A stretch of 64,000 nucleotides of DNA from Variovorax paradoxus (GCF_018614955.1 NZ_JAGGNV010000015.1:1-64000), one strand, 5' to 3'. Numbered from the stretch's first letter, positions 8,261 through 17,047 are shown. Made by a program: numbers and translations. Notes: generated from the sequence alone by a model not told the origin.

Positions 8261-9270
8261 TGCTCGACGGTGATTCCTGCTTGTTCGATCACCCGCGTCC
8301 AGCGCTTGGTCTGCGCTTGAACGAAGCGGTCCAGCTCGGCGGGCGTGTTCATGATGAGCGGCTCCATGCCGATTTGCGCGAGCTTCTCCTTGAGAGGCGC
8401 TTGCGCCAGCACGCGCCGCATCATGGCGCCCAGCCGATCGAGAACCTCCGGGGGCGTGCCGCGCGGGGCATAGAGCACGGCCCAGGTGTCGATGTCGAAT
8501 CCCGGCAGCGCCTCGGCGATCGTAAGTACGCCGGCCAGCTCCGGGCTGCGCTTGAGACTCCCGAGGCCCAGCGGAATGACCTTGCCGCTCTGAATGTGCG
8601 GCTTGGCCGTGGGAACGGTATCGAACAGCACATCCACCTGATCGCCCAGCAGCCCCTGGATGGCCTGCGTCTGGCTCTTGAAGGGGACATGCAGCATCTG
8701 GATGCCGGCGAGCGACTTGAACCACTCGGCATACAGATGGCTCGTGGTGCCGCTGCCGCCGGACCCATAGGTCAGCTTGCCCGGCGACGCCTTCGCGAGC
8801 GCGATGAGCTCGCCGACGGTCCTGACCTTCAGGGATGCGCGCGCGACCAGCACCAATTGGCCGATGGCAAGGCCGGCGACCGGCACGAAATCGCGCTCGA
8901 CGTCGTAGGGCAGCTTCTTGTAGAGGCCGGGGTTCATCGACAAGGTGCTGATCGTTCCGATGAGCAGCGTGTAGCCGTCCGCCGGCGCCTTGGCGACGAT
9001 CTGCGTACCGATCAGGCCCGCGGCACCGGCGCGGTTGTCGACCACGACCGCCTGCCCCAGGTCACGTGAGGCGAATTCGGCGAGCACGCGCGACGCGATG
9101 TCGGTAAAGGCGCCGGCGGAAAAGGGAACGACCAGCCGGATCGAGTGCGCGGGCCACTTGCTGTCGCCCGCGAGCGCGCGCCCGGGGATGGCGCACAAGC
9201 CGACAACCAGCGACATGGCGGACGCGATCCATTGCCGCCGGTGCGGGTTTGAATTGATTTCAGGGGGCAT
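8257..9270 (-). CDS. Bug-family (TctC-like) periplasmic solute receptor 3 (operon gene 5)
   Basis: The ATG at 9270 (MPPEINSNPH) is preferred over an in-frame ATG 15 bases upstream because AAGGAGACAAGC lies directly before it. The 337-residue protein has a signal sequence ending near GRALAG, then the Bug pattern: SIRLVVPFSAGAFTDIASRVLAE, VVVDNRAGAAGLIG, ADGYTLLIGT, and LHVPFKSQTQAIQGLLGDQVD. Bug proteins capture carboxylates and similar anions in the periplasm, in some cases for tripartite tricarboxylate (TctAB) transporters. No TctA or TctB gene is present in the window, so any membrane partner must be encoded elsewhere. It is one of three receptors in this operon. Confidence 0.92.
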   Translation of the reverse strand: MPPEINSNPHRRQWIASAMSLVVGLCAIPGRALAGDSKWPAHSIRLVVPFSAGAFTDIASRVLAEFASRDLGQAVVVDNRAGAAGLIGTQIVAKAPADGYTLLIGTISTLSMNPGLYKKLPYDVERDFVPVAGLAIGQLVLVARASLKVRTVGELIALAKASPGKLTYGSGGSGTTSHLYAEWFKSLAGIQMLHVPFKSQTQAIQGLLGDQVDVLFDTVPTAKPHIQSGKVIPLGLGSLKRSPELAGVLTIAEALPGFDIDTWAVLYAPRGTPPEVLDRLGAMMRRVLAQAPLKEKLAQIGMEPLIMNTPAELDRFVQAQTKRWTRVIEQAGITVEQ

Positions 9271-9326
9271 GCTTGTCTCCTTCATTCTTGGGGCGCGAGC
9301 CCTGAGCTCGCGATCAGCGGCGCAGC

Positions 9327-10037
9327 CTACACAGGCAGGCCTTTGGCGCGCAGCGCCGCATCGAAGCGCTCTGGGTCGGACGTGCCGATCGCGTTCGCCG
9401 CCCGGATCTTCGCTTCCTTCTCCAGATGCGCCCTGCTGCGCTTCAGCATCTCGGCCGCTTCGGCGGCGGGAATCGCGATCACGCCGTCGGCGTCGCCGAC
9501 GACCAAATCACCCGGCAGCACGACCAGCCCCGCGCAGGACACCGGGATGTTAATTTCGCCCGGGCCGTCCTTGCTCGGACCCCGATGCGTGTGGCCCTTC
9601 GCGAAGATGGGCATGCCGTCCTCGGCCCATTCCGTGAGGTCGCGCACTGCGCCGTCGATCACAAGGCCGCCGAGTTTCTTCGCCACGCAGGTCGTGCGCA
9701 TCAGACCGCCCACGAGGGCCTGCGTGACGTCTCCGCCGCCGTCGATCACCAGCACGTCGCCCGGCTGGACCATCATCAGCGCCTTATGGATCATGAGGTT
9801 GTCGCCGGGCCGCACGCGGACCGTGACAGCGGGGCCGCACAGCACGGTGTCGAGACGGCCGTGGTACTGGCGCAAGCCCACGGTGCCGATGTTGCGGCTC
9901 ATCGAGTCGCCGATCGCGGCCACAGGAATCTCACGGAACGCCGCGACGATCTCGGCCGAGGGCCCGTCGACGCGTGGGTTGATGCGGTATCCCGCGGGCC
10001 ATTGCAGCGGTGCGGTCGTGGGGATGGTAGCTGTCAT
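9327..10037 (-). CDS. RraA-family aldolase/decarboxylase (HMG/CHA aldolase-like) (operon gene 4)
   Basis: The ATG at 10037 overlaps the upstream gene's stop (ATGA), giving 236 residues. The core GGLVIDGAVRDLTEW contains the D-G-x-x-R-D signature of the RraA fold, which in the enzymatic members binds the divalent metal and pyruvate moiety. NLMIHKALMMVQPGDVLVIDGGGDVTQALVGGL is the typical preceding segment. Enzymatic relatives cleave 4-hydroxy-4-methyl-2-oxoglutarate or 4-carboxy-4-hydroxy-2-oxoadipate to pyruvate and a keto acid, ending gallate or protocatechuate 4,5-cleavage pathways. RNase-E inhibitors of the same fold lack this context; placement between dehydrogenase and receptor genes favours the metabolic role. 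Confidence 0.9.
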   Translation of the reverse strand: MTATIPTTAPLQWPAGYRINPRVDGPSAEIVAAFREIPVAAIGDSMSRNIGTVGLRQYHGRLDTVLCGPAVTVRVRPGDNLMIHKALMMVQPGDVLVIDGGGDVTQALVGGLMRTTCVAKKLGGLVIDGAVRDLTEWAEDGMPIFAKGHTHRGPSKDGPGEINIPVSCAGLVVLPGDLVVGDADGVIAIPAAEAAEMLKRSRAHLEKEAKIRAANAIGTSDPERFDAALRAKGLPV

Positions 10038-11038
10038 GCGGTTGCTCTGGAAAGTGATGAGGTAGATGAGAGGACTTGAGGGTTGACGCAAGCCGATGCG
10101 TCGACGGGGCGGCCTTGCAGCCAGCCGAGGACATTGCGCGCCGCGCCGCTGGCCATGCCCGCAAGCGCGGCCGGCGTCGAGCCACCGACGTGCGGCGTGA
10201 GCACGACGTTGTCCAGAGCTGCGAGCGGGCTGCCGACCGGCAACGGCTCCCGCGCCATGGTGTCGAGGCCCGCCGCGTAGAGCTGGCCGCTTTGTAGTGC
10301 CACGATCAGCGCCGCCTCGTCCACCACCTCGCCGCGCGCCGTGTTGACCAGAATGGCGCCGCGCGGCATGGCCGCGAACTGGGCCGCGCCCAGAAGATTG
10401 CGGGTGTGCTTGTTCAAGGGCACGTGCAGGCTCAGCACATGGCTGAGCGGCAGCAGCGCGTCGACCGAGGGCATCAGGCGCACGCCCGGCACCGGGCTCG
10501 CGCCCTCTTTCAACGCCGGGTCGAAAGCGATGACGTCCATGCCGATCGCGAGGCAAGCTCTCGCCACGCGCTGGCCAATCTGCCCGAAGCCGACAAGACC
10601 GAGCGTCTTGCCCTGCAACTCGACGCCGTCCTGCGCGCGCGACCAGCGGCCCGCATGCAGCTCGCGGTCCATCCAGCCGATGCGGCGCGCGGCCGCCAGC
10701 ATGAGGCCGAGCGTCATCTCCGCGACCGATTGCGCGTTGGCGCCCGGCGTGACGTAGATGGGAATGCCGCGCTGCGTCGCCGCATCGACGGCGATGTTGC
10801 TGACGCCGACGCCGTGCTTCGAGATCACCTTGAGCGTCGGGCAGGACGCGATGGCCTTGGCCGACAGTTCGACGGTGCGCGAGATGACCGCGTCGAAGGG
10901 CTCGCTCGCCATCAGATGTTCCACCTCCTCGACGCTGTCCGCGTTCGACAGGTACAGGACTTTGGCGCCGGCCTGGGCGAGCAGTTCGACGCCCGCGGAG
11001 GCCAGCTTGGGGGCGGTCACGAGAACAGTGAAAGTCAC
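10034..11038 (-). CDS. D-2-hydroxyacid dehydrogenase, NAD-binding (operon gene 3)
   Basis: A GTG at 11038 (VTFTVLVTAPK) is the likely start: GAGGA lies 9 bases before it and it falls just past the upstream stop at 11049. The 334-residue product shows LKVISKHGVGVSNIAVDAA (substrate-domain hinge), the Rossmann loop LGLVGFGQIGQRVAR, ILVNTARGEVVDEAALIVAL with the catalytic Arg, and VVLTPHVGGSTPAALAGM with the catalytic His. It is closer to classic phosphoglycerate or hydroxypyruvate dehydrogenases than its operon partner at 6360-7376. A 2-keto acid produced by the pathway is the expected substrate, but which one cannot be read from sequence. Confidence 0.9.
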   Translation of the reverse strand: MTFTVLVTAPKLASAGVELLAQAGAKVLYLSNADSVEEVEHLMASEPFDAVISRTVELSAKAIASCPTLKVISKHGVGVSNIAVDAATQRGIPIYVTPGANAQSVAEMTLGLMLAAARRIGWMDRELHAGRWSRAQDGVELQGKTLGLVGFGQIGQRVARACLAIGMDVIAFDPALKEGASPVPGVRLMPSVDALLPLSHVLSLHVPLNKHTRNLLGAAQFAAMPRGAILVNTARGEVVDEAALIVALQSGQLYAAGLDTMAREPLPVGSPLAALDNVVLTPHVGGSTPAALAGMASGAARNVLGWLQGRPVDASACVNPQVLSSTSSLSRATA

Positions 11039-11048
11039 GGGGTCGTCC

Positions 11049-12032
11049 TCATTCCACCGTGATCGATGCATCGCGGGCCGTAGTGCGCCACTGGGTGGTG
11101 TCGGCCTTCACGAAGGCCGCGAAGGCTTCCGGGCTTAGGCTCACGCGCTCTGCGCCCATTTCCCGGAAAGCCTTGACGACCGCGGGATCCTTGAGCGCGG
11201 CCTCGACCGCCTCGACCAGCTTGTGCTGCACCTCCGCCGGGACCCCGGCAGGCGCGAACAGGCCGGTATAGGTCACGGCGTCGAAGCCCTTCACGCCTTG
11301 CTCCGCCAGGGTCGGAACGTTCGGCAGCAGTGCGGAGCGCTTCGAACCCAGTTGGGCCACCGCCTTGATGCGACCATCGCGCAGATAGGGCAGCGACGAG
11401 TTCAACTGGTCGATCTGCGCATCCACCTGTCCGCCGAGCAGGTCGGTCAACGCCGGCGCGGCGCCCTTGTAGGGCACGTGGGTCGCGATGAAGCCGGATT
11501 GCCGCTTGAGCAGTTCGAGCGCGAGGTGGTTCGACGACCCGTTGCCCGAGGTCGCCACGCTGATGCCGCCGTTGGCCTTCTTCGAGGCGGCAACCAGTTG
11601 GTCGAAGTTAGAGACGCCCGCGAGGCGCGAGCCGATGGTGAGGACCATCGGCACGGTGTTGAGGCCCGCGATCGCGGTGAAGTCGCGCAGCGGGTCGTAG
11701 GCGACCTGCTTGTAGACCGCCGGCGCGGTGCCGATGGTGGCGCTCGAGCCCAGCAGCAGCGTGTAGCCGTCCGGCTTGATCTTCGCCACGTAGGCGGCGC
11801 CGATGATGCCGCCCGCGCCGGCGCGGTTGTCCACCACGATCGGCTGCTTGAGCACCTCGCCCATCGCGCGGCCGATGAGGCGCGCGGTGGTGTCGATATT
11901 GCCGCCGGGCACGTAGGGCACGACGATTGTGATCGTCTTCGAGGGATAGGTCTCCGCCGAAGCGGGGGCCGTGGCCAGCAGCGCGGCGCTTGCGGCCATG
12001 AAGGCCGCGGTCTTAATCAAGTTGGGAGTCAT
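11049..12032 (-). CDS. Bug-family (TctC-like) periplasmic solute receptor 2 (operon gene 2)
   Basis: Starting at the ATG at 12032 (MTPNLIKTAAF), the 327-residue protein has a signal peptide ending ATAPASA and the standard Bug features: TITIVVPYVPGGNIDTTARLIG, VVDNRAGAGGIIGAAYVA, PDGYTLLLGS, THVPYKGAAPALTDLLGGQVD, and PTLAEQGVKGFD. It lies 11 bases ahead of the downstream dehydrogenase start and 47 bases after receptor 1. Its sequence is clearly different from the two companion receptors, so they are not recent duplicates. Distinct ligands or distinct partners are likely, which is inference. Confidence 0.93.
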   Translation of the reverse strand: MTPNLIKTAAFMAASAALLATAPASAETYPSKTITIVVPYVPGGNIDTTARLIGRAMGEVLKQPIVVDNRAGAGGIIGAAYVAKIKPDGYTLLLGSSATIGTAPAVYKQVAYDPLRDFTAIAGLNTVPMVLTIGSRLAGVSNFDQLVAASKKANGGISVATSGNGSSNHLALELLKRQSGFIATHVPYKGAAPALTDLLGGQVDAQIDQLNSSLPYLRDGRIKAVAQLGSKRSALLPNVPTLAEQGVKGFDAVTYTGLFAPAGVPAEVQHKLVEAVEAALKDPAVVKAFREMGAERVSLSPEAFAAFVKADTTQWRTTARDASITVE

Positions 12033-12079
12033 GGGTCTTGGGTTCAAAGGTGCGGGGGAGCAGCGCACCGATCAGGGCT

Positions 12080-13078
12080 TTATTCGAGCTTGATCTGGGC
12101 GTCGCGAATCAGCGTGCCCCACTTCTGGTTTTCGCTGCGGATGTAGTCGCCGAACTGCTGGGGTGTCCCGCCCATCGGGGTGTCGCCGTCCTTCGCGAGC
12201 TTGTCGAGGACATCGGGTTGCTTGAGCAGTTTCTGGATCTCGGTGTTGATGCGCAGCACGACCGCCTCGGGCGTGCCGCGCGGCGCGACCAGCCCGGTCC
12301 ACGTGATGGCTTCGAAGCCGGGATAGCCCGACTCGGCCACCGTGGGAACCGCGGCGAGCGAGGGCGCGGTGGTGAGGCGTGCGGCAGCGCTGATCGCCAC
12401 GGCGCGCACCTTGCCGCCCGCGATCTGCGGGATCGCGGCCGCGGTGTTGGCGAAGTTGAGTTCCACTTGGTTGCCCAGCAGGTCGGTCATCGCGGGCGCA
12501 GCGCCCTTGTAAGGCACGTTGAGGATCTTGATGCCCGCGCGGCGCTCCAGCATCTCGACGGCCAGGTGGCCCACGGTGCCGTTGCCGGGGAGCCCGATGC
12601 GCAGCGACTCGGGCTTGGCCTTTGACGCAGCGACGATGTCCGCCAGGGTCTTGTGGGGCGAGGCGGCATTGACCAGCAGCACCACGGGCTGCGAGGCGAC
12701 CGAACTGATCGGCGCGAAGTCCTTCAGCGCGTCGAAGGGCATCTTCGGATAGAGATAGGCGTTGATCGCAAGGTTCGCCGTCTGGCCCAACCCGATGGTG
12801 TAGCCGTCGGGCGTCGCCTTGGCGACCGCGTCGAGCCCGATGTTGCCGCCCGCGCCGGGCCTGTTGTCGACGATGACCGACCAGCCCGTCTGGACCGACA
12901 GCTTCTCGGCCACGAGCCGGGCGATGAAGTCGGTGCCGCCGCCGGGCGGAAAGGGAACGATGAGCTTGATGGGCCGGTCGGGCCAGGACGTTTGCGCGAA
13001 GGACGCGCCGGCCGAGAACGTGCAGGCCAGGGCGACCGTCAGTGGTGCCAGGCCGAGGCCGTATCCAATCTTTCGCAT
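12080..13078 (-). CDS. Bug-family (TctC-like) periplasmic solute receptor 1 (first gene of operon)
   Basis: The 332-residue product starts MRKIGYGLGLAP after a good AGGAGA site; its signal peptide ends near GASFAQ. Core motifs are PIKLIVPFPPGGGTDFIARLVAEKL, VIVDNRPGAGGNIG, PDGYTIGLGQ, LNVPYKGAAPAMTDLLGNQVE and VPTVAESGYPGFE. As the promoter-proximal gene, divergent from the LysR gene at 13181, it heads a seven-gene transcription unit running to 6360. Four of the six gene joints are ATGA overlaps or gaps under 12 bases. Bug receptors in this position are often inducible by their own ligand through the divergent LysR protein. Confidence 0.93.
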   Translation of the reverse strand: MRKIGYGLGLAPLTVALACTFSAGASFAQTSWPDRPIKLIVPFPPGGGTDFIARLVAEKLSVQTGWSVIVDNRPGAGGNIGLDAVAKATPDGYTIGLGQTANLAINAYLYPKMPFDALKDFAPISSVASQPVVLLVNAASPHKTLADIVAASKAKPESLRIGLPGNGTVGHLAVEMLERRAGIKILNVPYKGAAPAMTDLLGNQVELNFANTAAAIPQIAGGKVRAVAISAAARLTTAPSLAAVPTVAESGYPGFEAITWTGLVAPRGTPEAVVLRINTEIQKLLKQPDVLDKLAKDGDTPMGGTPQQFGDYIRSENQKWGTLIRDAQIKLE

Positions 13079-13180
13079 GCTGTTGTCTCCTGTTTTGGGT
13101 ATCGCTTGCGTCGATTGTGGAAAGCACCACTCATTCCGTCTATTCGATAATGTTCATCCATCGATTCCTGAGATTTATGA

Positions 13181-14104
13181 ATGGACATCCACCTGCGCGA
13201 CCTGAAGTACTTCGAAGTGGTGGCCGAAATGGGCCACCTCGGGCAGGCGGCCGAGCGCCTGGGGCGCACGCAACCAGCGCTGACCAAGGCCGTGCAACGC
13301 CTCGAAGCCGCATTCGGCAGCGCCTTGTTCGAGCGCAAAGGCCGCGGCATCAAGCTCACGCCCGTGGGCGACGTGCTGCTGGCGCGCGCCCGCCTGCTGC
13401 GCAGCGCCACGGACGAGGCGCTGCGCGAGATCACCGACTTCGCCAAGGGCAACGCCGGCCACGTACGCATCGGCAGCGGCCCCATCGCCGCCGATCACGT
13501 GCTGCCGGAGGTCTGTAACCTGCTGCTCGCCGAAGCCCCCGAGACCACGATCGACATCACCATCGCGCCGAGCATGGCGCTGCGCGAGCGGCTGCGCGAG
13601 GGCACGATCGACCTGCTGATCGGCTTGATGCCCGAGCACGACGATGCCTTCGTCACGCACTCGATCGTCGAGGACGTGGTGGTGGTCGCCACCAGCGCCG
13701 ATCACCCGGTGTTCCAGCTCCCGAAGGTCACGATGAAGGCGCTGCTGCAATGGCGCTGGGTGTTGCCGGTCGACTCGATCCCGAGCCGTCAATGGCTCGA
13801 CGCCGCGTTCCAGTCACGCGGCCTCGCATTGCCCACCGTGCAGATCAACGCAAACTCGATTCCTCTGCTGCCGCGGCTCATCGCGCGCACCGATCTGCTG
13901 AGCTTCCTGTCGCGGCATACGCTGGGAACCGTCGGCGAGCGCGGCGGGTTGCAAGAGGTCATGCTGAAGGAAACGACGCTGCGTCGCAAGCTGGGCGTGA
14001 CCTATCGCAAGGAAGGCTATCTCTCGCCCGCCGCCCGGCGGCTCGTTGCCTTGCTGCGTTCGCGCGGCGAAAGCCTGTTTTCCTCGGTGCTGCCGAAACG
14101 CTGA
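13181..14104 (+). CDS. LysR-type regulator, likely controller of the divergent catabolic operon
   Basis: This 307-residue LysR protein has an N-terminal winged helix (LRDLKYFEVVAEMGHLGQAAERLGRTQPALTKAVQRLEAAFG, residues 5-47) and a periplasmic-binding-like effector domain from about residue 90 (HVRIGSGPIAADHVLP). The 102-base gap to the first operon gene contains TCGAT-N11-ATCGA (13144-13164), an interrupted palindrome of the size LysR proteins favour. Divergence from a seven-gene catabolic unit is the classic layout for self-repression and ligand-dependent activation. The effector is presumably a substrate or intermediate of the operon. Confidence 0.9.
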   Translation: MDIHLRDLKYFEVVAEMGHLGQAAERLGRTQPALTKAVQRLEAAFGSALFERKGRGIKLTPVGDVLLARARLLRSATDEALREITDFAKGNAGHVRIGSGPIAADHVLPEVCNLLLAEAPETTIDITIAPSMALRERLREGTIDLLIGLMPEHDDAFVTHSIVEDVVVVATSADHPVFQLPKVTMKALLQWRWVLPVDSIPSRQWLDAAFQSRGLALPTVQINANSIPLLPRLIARTDLLSFLSRHTLGTVGERGGLQEVMLKETTLRRKLGVTYRKEGYLSPAARRLVALLRSRGESLFSSVLPKR

Positions 14105-14365
14105 GCCGGTCAGCCGTTAGCCTGCGCTTCGGCTTCGAGAGTCCCAAAAGCAGCCTGACTCGTCAAAGGGGCTAATGATCGGCCAGGTGTAGCGGATCTA
14201 ATGCGAGCGGTGGCGATTGAACGCCGGCTGTCGAGTCGTCTCAGCTTGATTTCCTGCGACCGCGACCGCGGTCCTGGCGCCCATCCTCCTTGGTCGGCCC
14301 AACCGCACGTTTCACCGCCATCGCCTCCTTGAGGAGGTCGCGGGTGGCTTCGTGCGCGCGCATCG

Positions 14366-14885
14366 GTGCTGGAAACCTGCGACGACTCGCTCAAGGGCAA
14401 GCGCGATCGTGCCCTCCTCCTGTTCGCCTGGGCCTCGGCGGGCGCCGGCGCTCGGAAGTCGCTGGGGCCGTGTTCGAGAACCTGCACCGGGCTGACGGCG
14501 GCACCTACCTCTACACGCTGGCGCACTCCAAGACGAACCACACCGGCAAGGTGAAGTCCGAGGATCTGAAGCCCGTGGCCGGCTCGGCTGCAGAGGCGGG
14601 GATGCCTGGCTGAAGGCGAGCGGAATTAGCCCCCTCTTCCGCCGCATCCACAAGGGCGGGAAGCTCGGCGAGGACGCGCTCACCGGTATGGCCATGCGTG
14701 ACATCGTGAAGGAGCGGGGCGCGCTGGCCGGCGTCGGCGACAACTTCTCGGCGCACTCCTTGCGCTCCGGGTTCGTCACCGAAGCGGGCCGGCAGAACAT
14801 GCCGCTGCAGGAAACCATGGCCATGACCGGCCACCGCAGCGCGGATGTCGTGACGGGGTACTTTCGCGCGGCGCGGCGCAGACGA
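14366..14885 (+). pseudogene. site-specific tyrosine recombinase (integrase), frameshifted
   Basis: Three frames together form the C-terminal catalytic half of a phage-type integrase. The first reads SLKGKRDRALLLFAWASAG (box around the first catalytic Arg), the second VFENLHRADGGTYLYTLAHSKTNHTGK, the third AWLKASGISPLFRRIHKGG followed by FSAHSLRSGFVTEAGRQ (H-x-x-R) and MTGHRSADVVTGYFRA (catalytic His and Tyr). At least two frameshifts (near 14450 and 14605) and loss of the N-terminal arm-binding domain make it inactive. It is the clearest sign that the 14-21 kb stretch is a former island. The preceding gap (14105-14365) shows only a short basic C-terminal tail on the minus strand. Confidence 0.85.
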
Positions 14886-15022
14886 GTGCGGTGGCGTCAT
14901 GATGGACGCAGGAAAGCGAAGACCGGACGAAATCTAGCGGCCTTCGCTGCGCCGCTTTGCTCCAATGTTTCGTCATGAAGAAGTGGGACCCGAAGGCAAG
15001 GATGGACGAGATGGAGGCCCTC

Positions 15023-15235
15023 GAGCGTGAACGGAATGCTGCCGGCGAACGCATGCGTGCTGGTCGGCATGGTGTCGCCAAACGCATGCCGCCAGCCGAG
15101 CATGTCGCGTAGGCGGGTGGTGTCGCCCGCCTGTGTCCTGGCGCGCAGGCCGAGCGTCGAGAAGGTCGCATCGACGCTGCCGCCCTCACCGTACAGCGCA
15201 GCGAGTCCACCCCTTTCAACAAAGGAGTCGGTGTG
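15023..15235 (-). pseudogene. autotransporter beta-barrel fragment
   Basis: About 70 residues on the minus strand, GGLAALYGEGGSVDATFSTLGLRART, then LRDMLGWRHAFGDTMPTSTHAFAGS, match the strand pattern of the C-terminal autotransporter barrel (typically '...LGWRHAFGD..P...F.G'). Neither passenger domain nor barrel end is present. In a working type V secretion protein this domain would be about 270 residues. It is a stray piece carried in the island ruins rather than a gene. Confidence 0.65.
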
Positions 15236-15305
15236 CACGCGCGATGAAGCCATACGAAGAACGCAAGGCGCGCGCGCGGCAAACCGAGGCACTCAAGAAA
15301 GGTGA

Positions 15306-15339
15306 CTCCCCGTTGCTGCCCGTTGGCAGCAACGGGGAG
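15306..15339. repeat. perfect 15-bp hairpin with 4-base loop
   Basis: CTCCCCGTTGCTGCC (15306-15320) and its exact reverse complement GGCAGCAACGGGGAG (15325-15339) are separated by CGTT. There is no T-run on either side, so it is not an ordinary intrinsic terminator. Its position between an autotransporter stub and a LysE stub gives no gene to serve. A recombination scar, a transcript-stabilising hairpin or a leftover from a mobile unit are all possible. Confidence 0.7.
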
Positions 15340-15746
15340 AGCGGTAGCGTCGCCGCCGTTTTGGCGGCCAAGGCAGGCGTGGGTGTCCATACCCCGAATT
15401 CGGGCCTACCAGCAGTGCATGGACGACACCTTTTCGATGCGACAATCGGGCTGCTTGCCTTCGAGCTTGGCAAAGCCGGCGTGTCTGGTTCAAGAGTCAA
15501 GGCTTCCGGCCGCAGATGCTGCGGGTAGCACCCAGTTCAGCGGAGCCCGAGAAAGAGATGCAACGCGGCCCATGCGAAGCAGGCGCCTCGCCATCCGTAA
15601 TGCGCTTCGAGGAAAGTTGAGAGGAGCCAGCCGACCGCTCTTTGGCCGATTTCAGTAATTCAGGTCGACAGGCGCGAACGCCCGCTCGCAGTCTGAACCC
15701 GAAATCCGGTGGGACTGCGGCGGCCCGCTCCGCGTCGGATCGGTTA
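15340..15746. other. no gene recognised
   Basis: Short open frames exist on both strands but none shows a start signal, a domain or convincing codon bias. It appears to be decayed island sequence between the hairpin and the LysE stub. Confidence 0.5.
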
Positions 15747-15890
15747 GAGCATGATGCCGAGGTCGCCGCCCACTGAGAATGCATGGGGCCATCCGCCCAT
15801 GGCCGAGGCCGCGGCTGAGCGCGAGGATATTTTCCGGGCCCGATGCGACAAACACCACCAGGCAGGCTAGCGCGCAGGTGAGCAGGAGGT
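15747..15890 (-). pseudogene. N-terminal stub of a LysE/RhtB-family exporter
   Basis: The minus strand reads DLLLTCALACLVVFVASGPENILALSRGLGHGRMAPCILS, the first membrane helix and following loop of a LysE-type exporter (motif G-P-x-N-x-L). After one frame change it continues VGGDLGIML and ends at a TAA-proximal stop. Only about 50 of the usual 205 residues remain. The stub lies just downstream of the yebC-like gene on the same strand. Confidence 0.7.
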
Positions 15891-15909
15891 CACGTGGGAA
15901 CGTCGGCAG

Positions 15910-16620
15910 CTACCCCGCAAGTCCCACGAACACGTTCTGCACGTCGTCGTTCGCATCGATGGCGGCCAGGAAGGTCTCGACTTCCTCCAATGCCTCAGCG
16001 CTCAGGGTGCCCGGATCAATCGGGTTCTTGGCCTTGTAGCCGAGCTTCGCCGACAGCACGGAAAAGCCCTGCGCCGGCAGCGCGCGGCTGACCATGTCGA
16101 GATCGACGGGGTCGGTCAGGAAGACTGTCACCCCCTCCTCGCCGCGCTCGAAATCCTGCGCGCCGGCCTCGATTGCGGCCAGTTCAGGGTCGGCCCCCGC
16201 TTGCTGCGGTTCGGCCTCGATCATGCCGAGGTGATCGAAATCCCAGCCGACCGACCCGGAGGCGCCCAGCTGGCCCTTGCGGAACAGTACCCGCATCTCC
16301 GGCGCGGTGCGGTTCACGTTGTCGGTCAGGCATTCGACCATCACCGGCACCCGGTGCGGTGCGAAGCCCTCGTAGACCACGTGGTCGAAATGCACCGACT
16401 CGCCGGTCAGGCCGGCGCCCTTCTTGATGGCCCGCTCCAGTGTGTCCTTAGGCATCGAGACCTTGCGCGCCTGCTCAACCACCAGTCGCAACCGCGCATT
16501 CGATGCCGGATCGGCCCCGCTGCGCGCGGCGATCATGATTTCCTTCGCGAGCTTGCCAAACAAGCGTCCTTTGGCGTTGGCCGCAAGGTCCTTGTGCTTG
16601 GCTTTCCATTGCGCGCCCAT
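15910..16620 (-). CDS. YebC/PmpR-family protein
   Basis: Starting at the ATG at 16620 ([11 protein letters not shown], with AAGGAA upstream), the 236-residue product is a full-length YebC-type protein: [53 protein letters not shown], and [35 protein letters not shown]. Members act as DNA-binding regulators or, as shown more recently for some, relieve ribosome stalling at polyproline. The opening AQWKAKHKD differs from the usual AGHSKWANIKHRK of the housekeeping YebC1 form, so this is probably the second (YebC2-like) paralogue. It is the only intact non-defence gene inside the eroded island. Confidence 0.88.
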   Translation of the reverse strand: MGAQWKAKHKDLAANAKGRLFGKLAKEIMIAARSGADPASNARLRLVVEQARKVSMPKDTLERAIKKGAGLTGESVHFDHVVYEGFAPHRVPVMVECLTDNVNRTAPEMRVLFRKGQLGASGSVGWDFDHLGMIEAEPQQAGADPELAAIEAGAQDFERGEEGVTVFLTDPVDLDMVSRALPAQGFSVLSAKLGYKAKNPIDPGTLSAEALEEVETFLAAIDANDDVQNVFVGLAG

Positions 16621-17047
16621 GTGTGATGTTCCTTGAGTCTCGGCTTTGCCGCGGGTAAAGGATTCTGCCGCAGGCCTGAAGGACCGCGGCACGAGGGCAG
16701 CTACAGATCCAGTCGGGCCAGACCGCCGAATTGCTTCCCGGCGGCACTGAAGGCCACCTCAACTCCGCCGGCGTGCGCCCGCTCGAGCCCCACGCTCTTG
16801 ATCGACGAGCAGCTTCGCAGCGGTAACGGCCATGAGAACCATGCCTTCACGCGGCAGCCAGCTGGCGCTGGCCGGACATTCGGCCCTGGTGCAACCCGCG
16901 GGACGGCGTCCCCCGACCTTTGAAAATATAGTCGCACCAAAATTTGGGGCCGACGTGCTCGCCCGTCGAGAATGCTCAGTTGGGCGGGAGCGGCAACCAG
17001 CCGGTAGCTCCCTTTTGGACCGAAGCAGCAGACGGAGACGAACAAGA
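16621..17047. promoter_or_regulatory. divergent region upstream of the Gabija-like operon, with an 11-bp palindrome
   Basis: This 427-base gap separates yebC and gajA-like genes. An AT-rich patch near 16920-16947 stands out against GC-rich surroundings and contains the palindrome CCAAA-A-TTTGG (16937-16947), a plausible operator. A short minus-strand run ending [12 protein letters not shown] (near 16700) looks protein-like but I cannot assign it. GGAG 10 bases before 17048 is the ribosome site for the nuclease gene. Confidence 0.35.

Noticed and set aside
15306..15339. The perfect hairpin considered as an intrinsic terminator.
   Set aside because: No run of T follows on either strand and no intact gene ends next to it.
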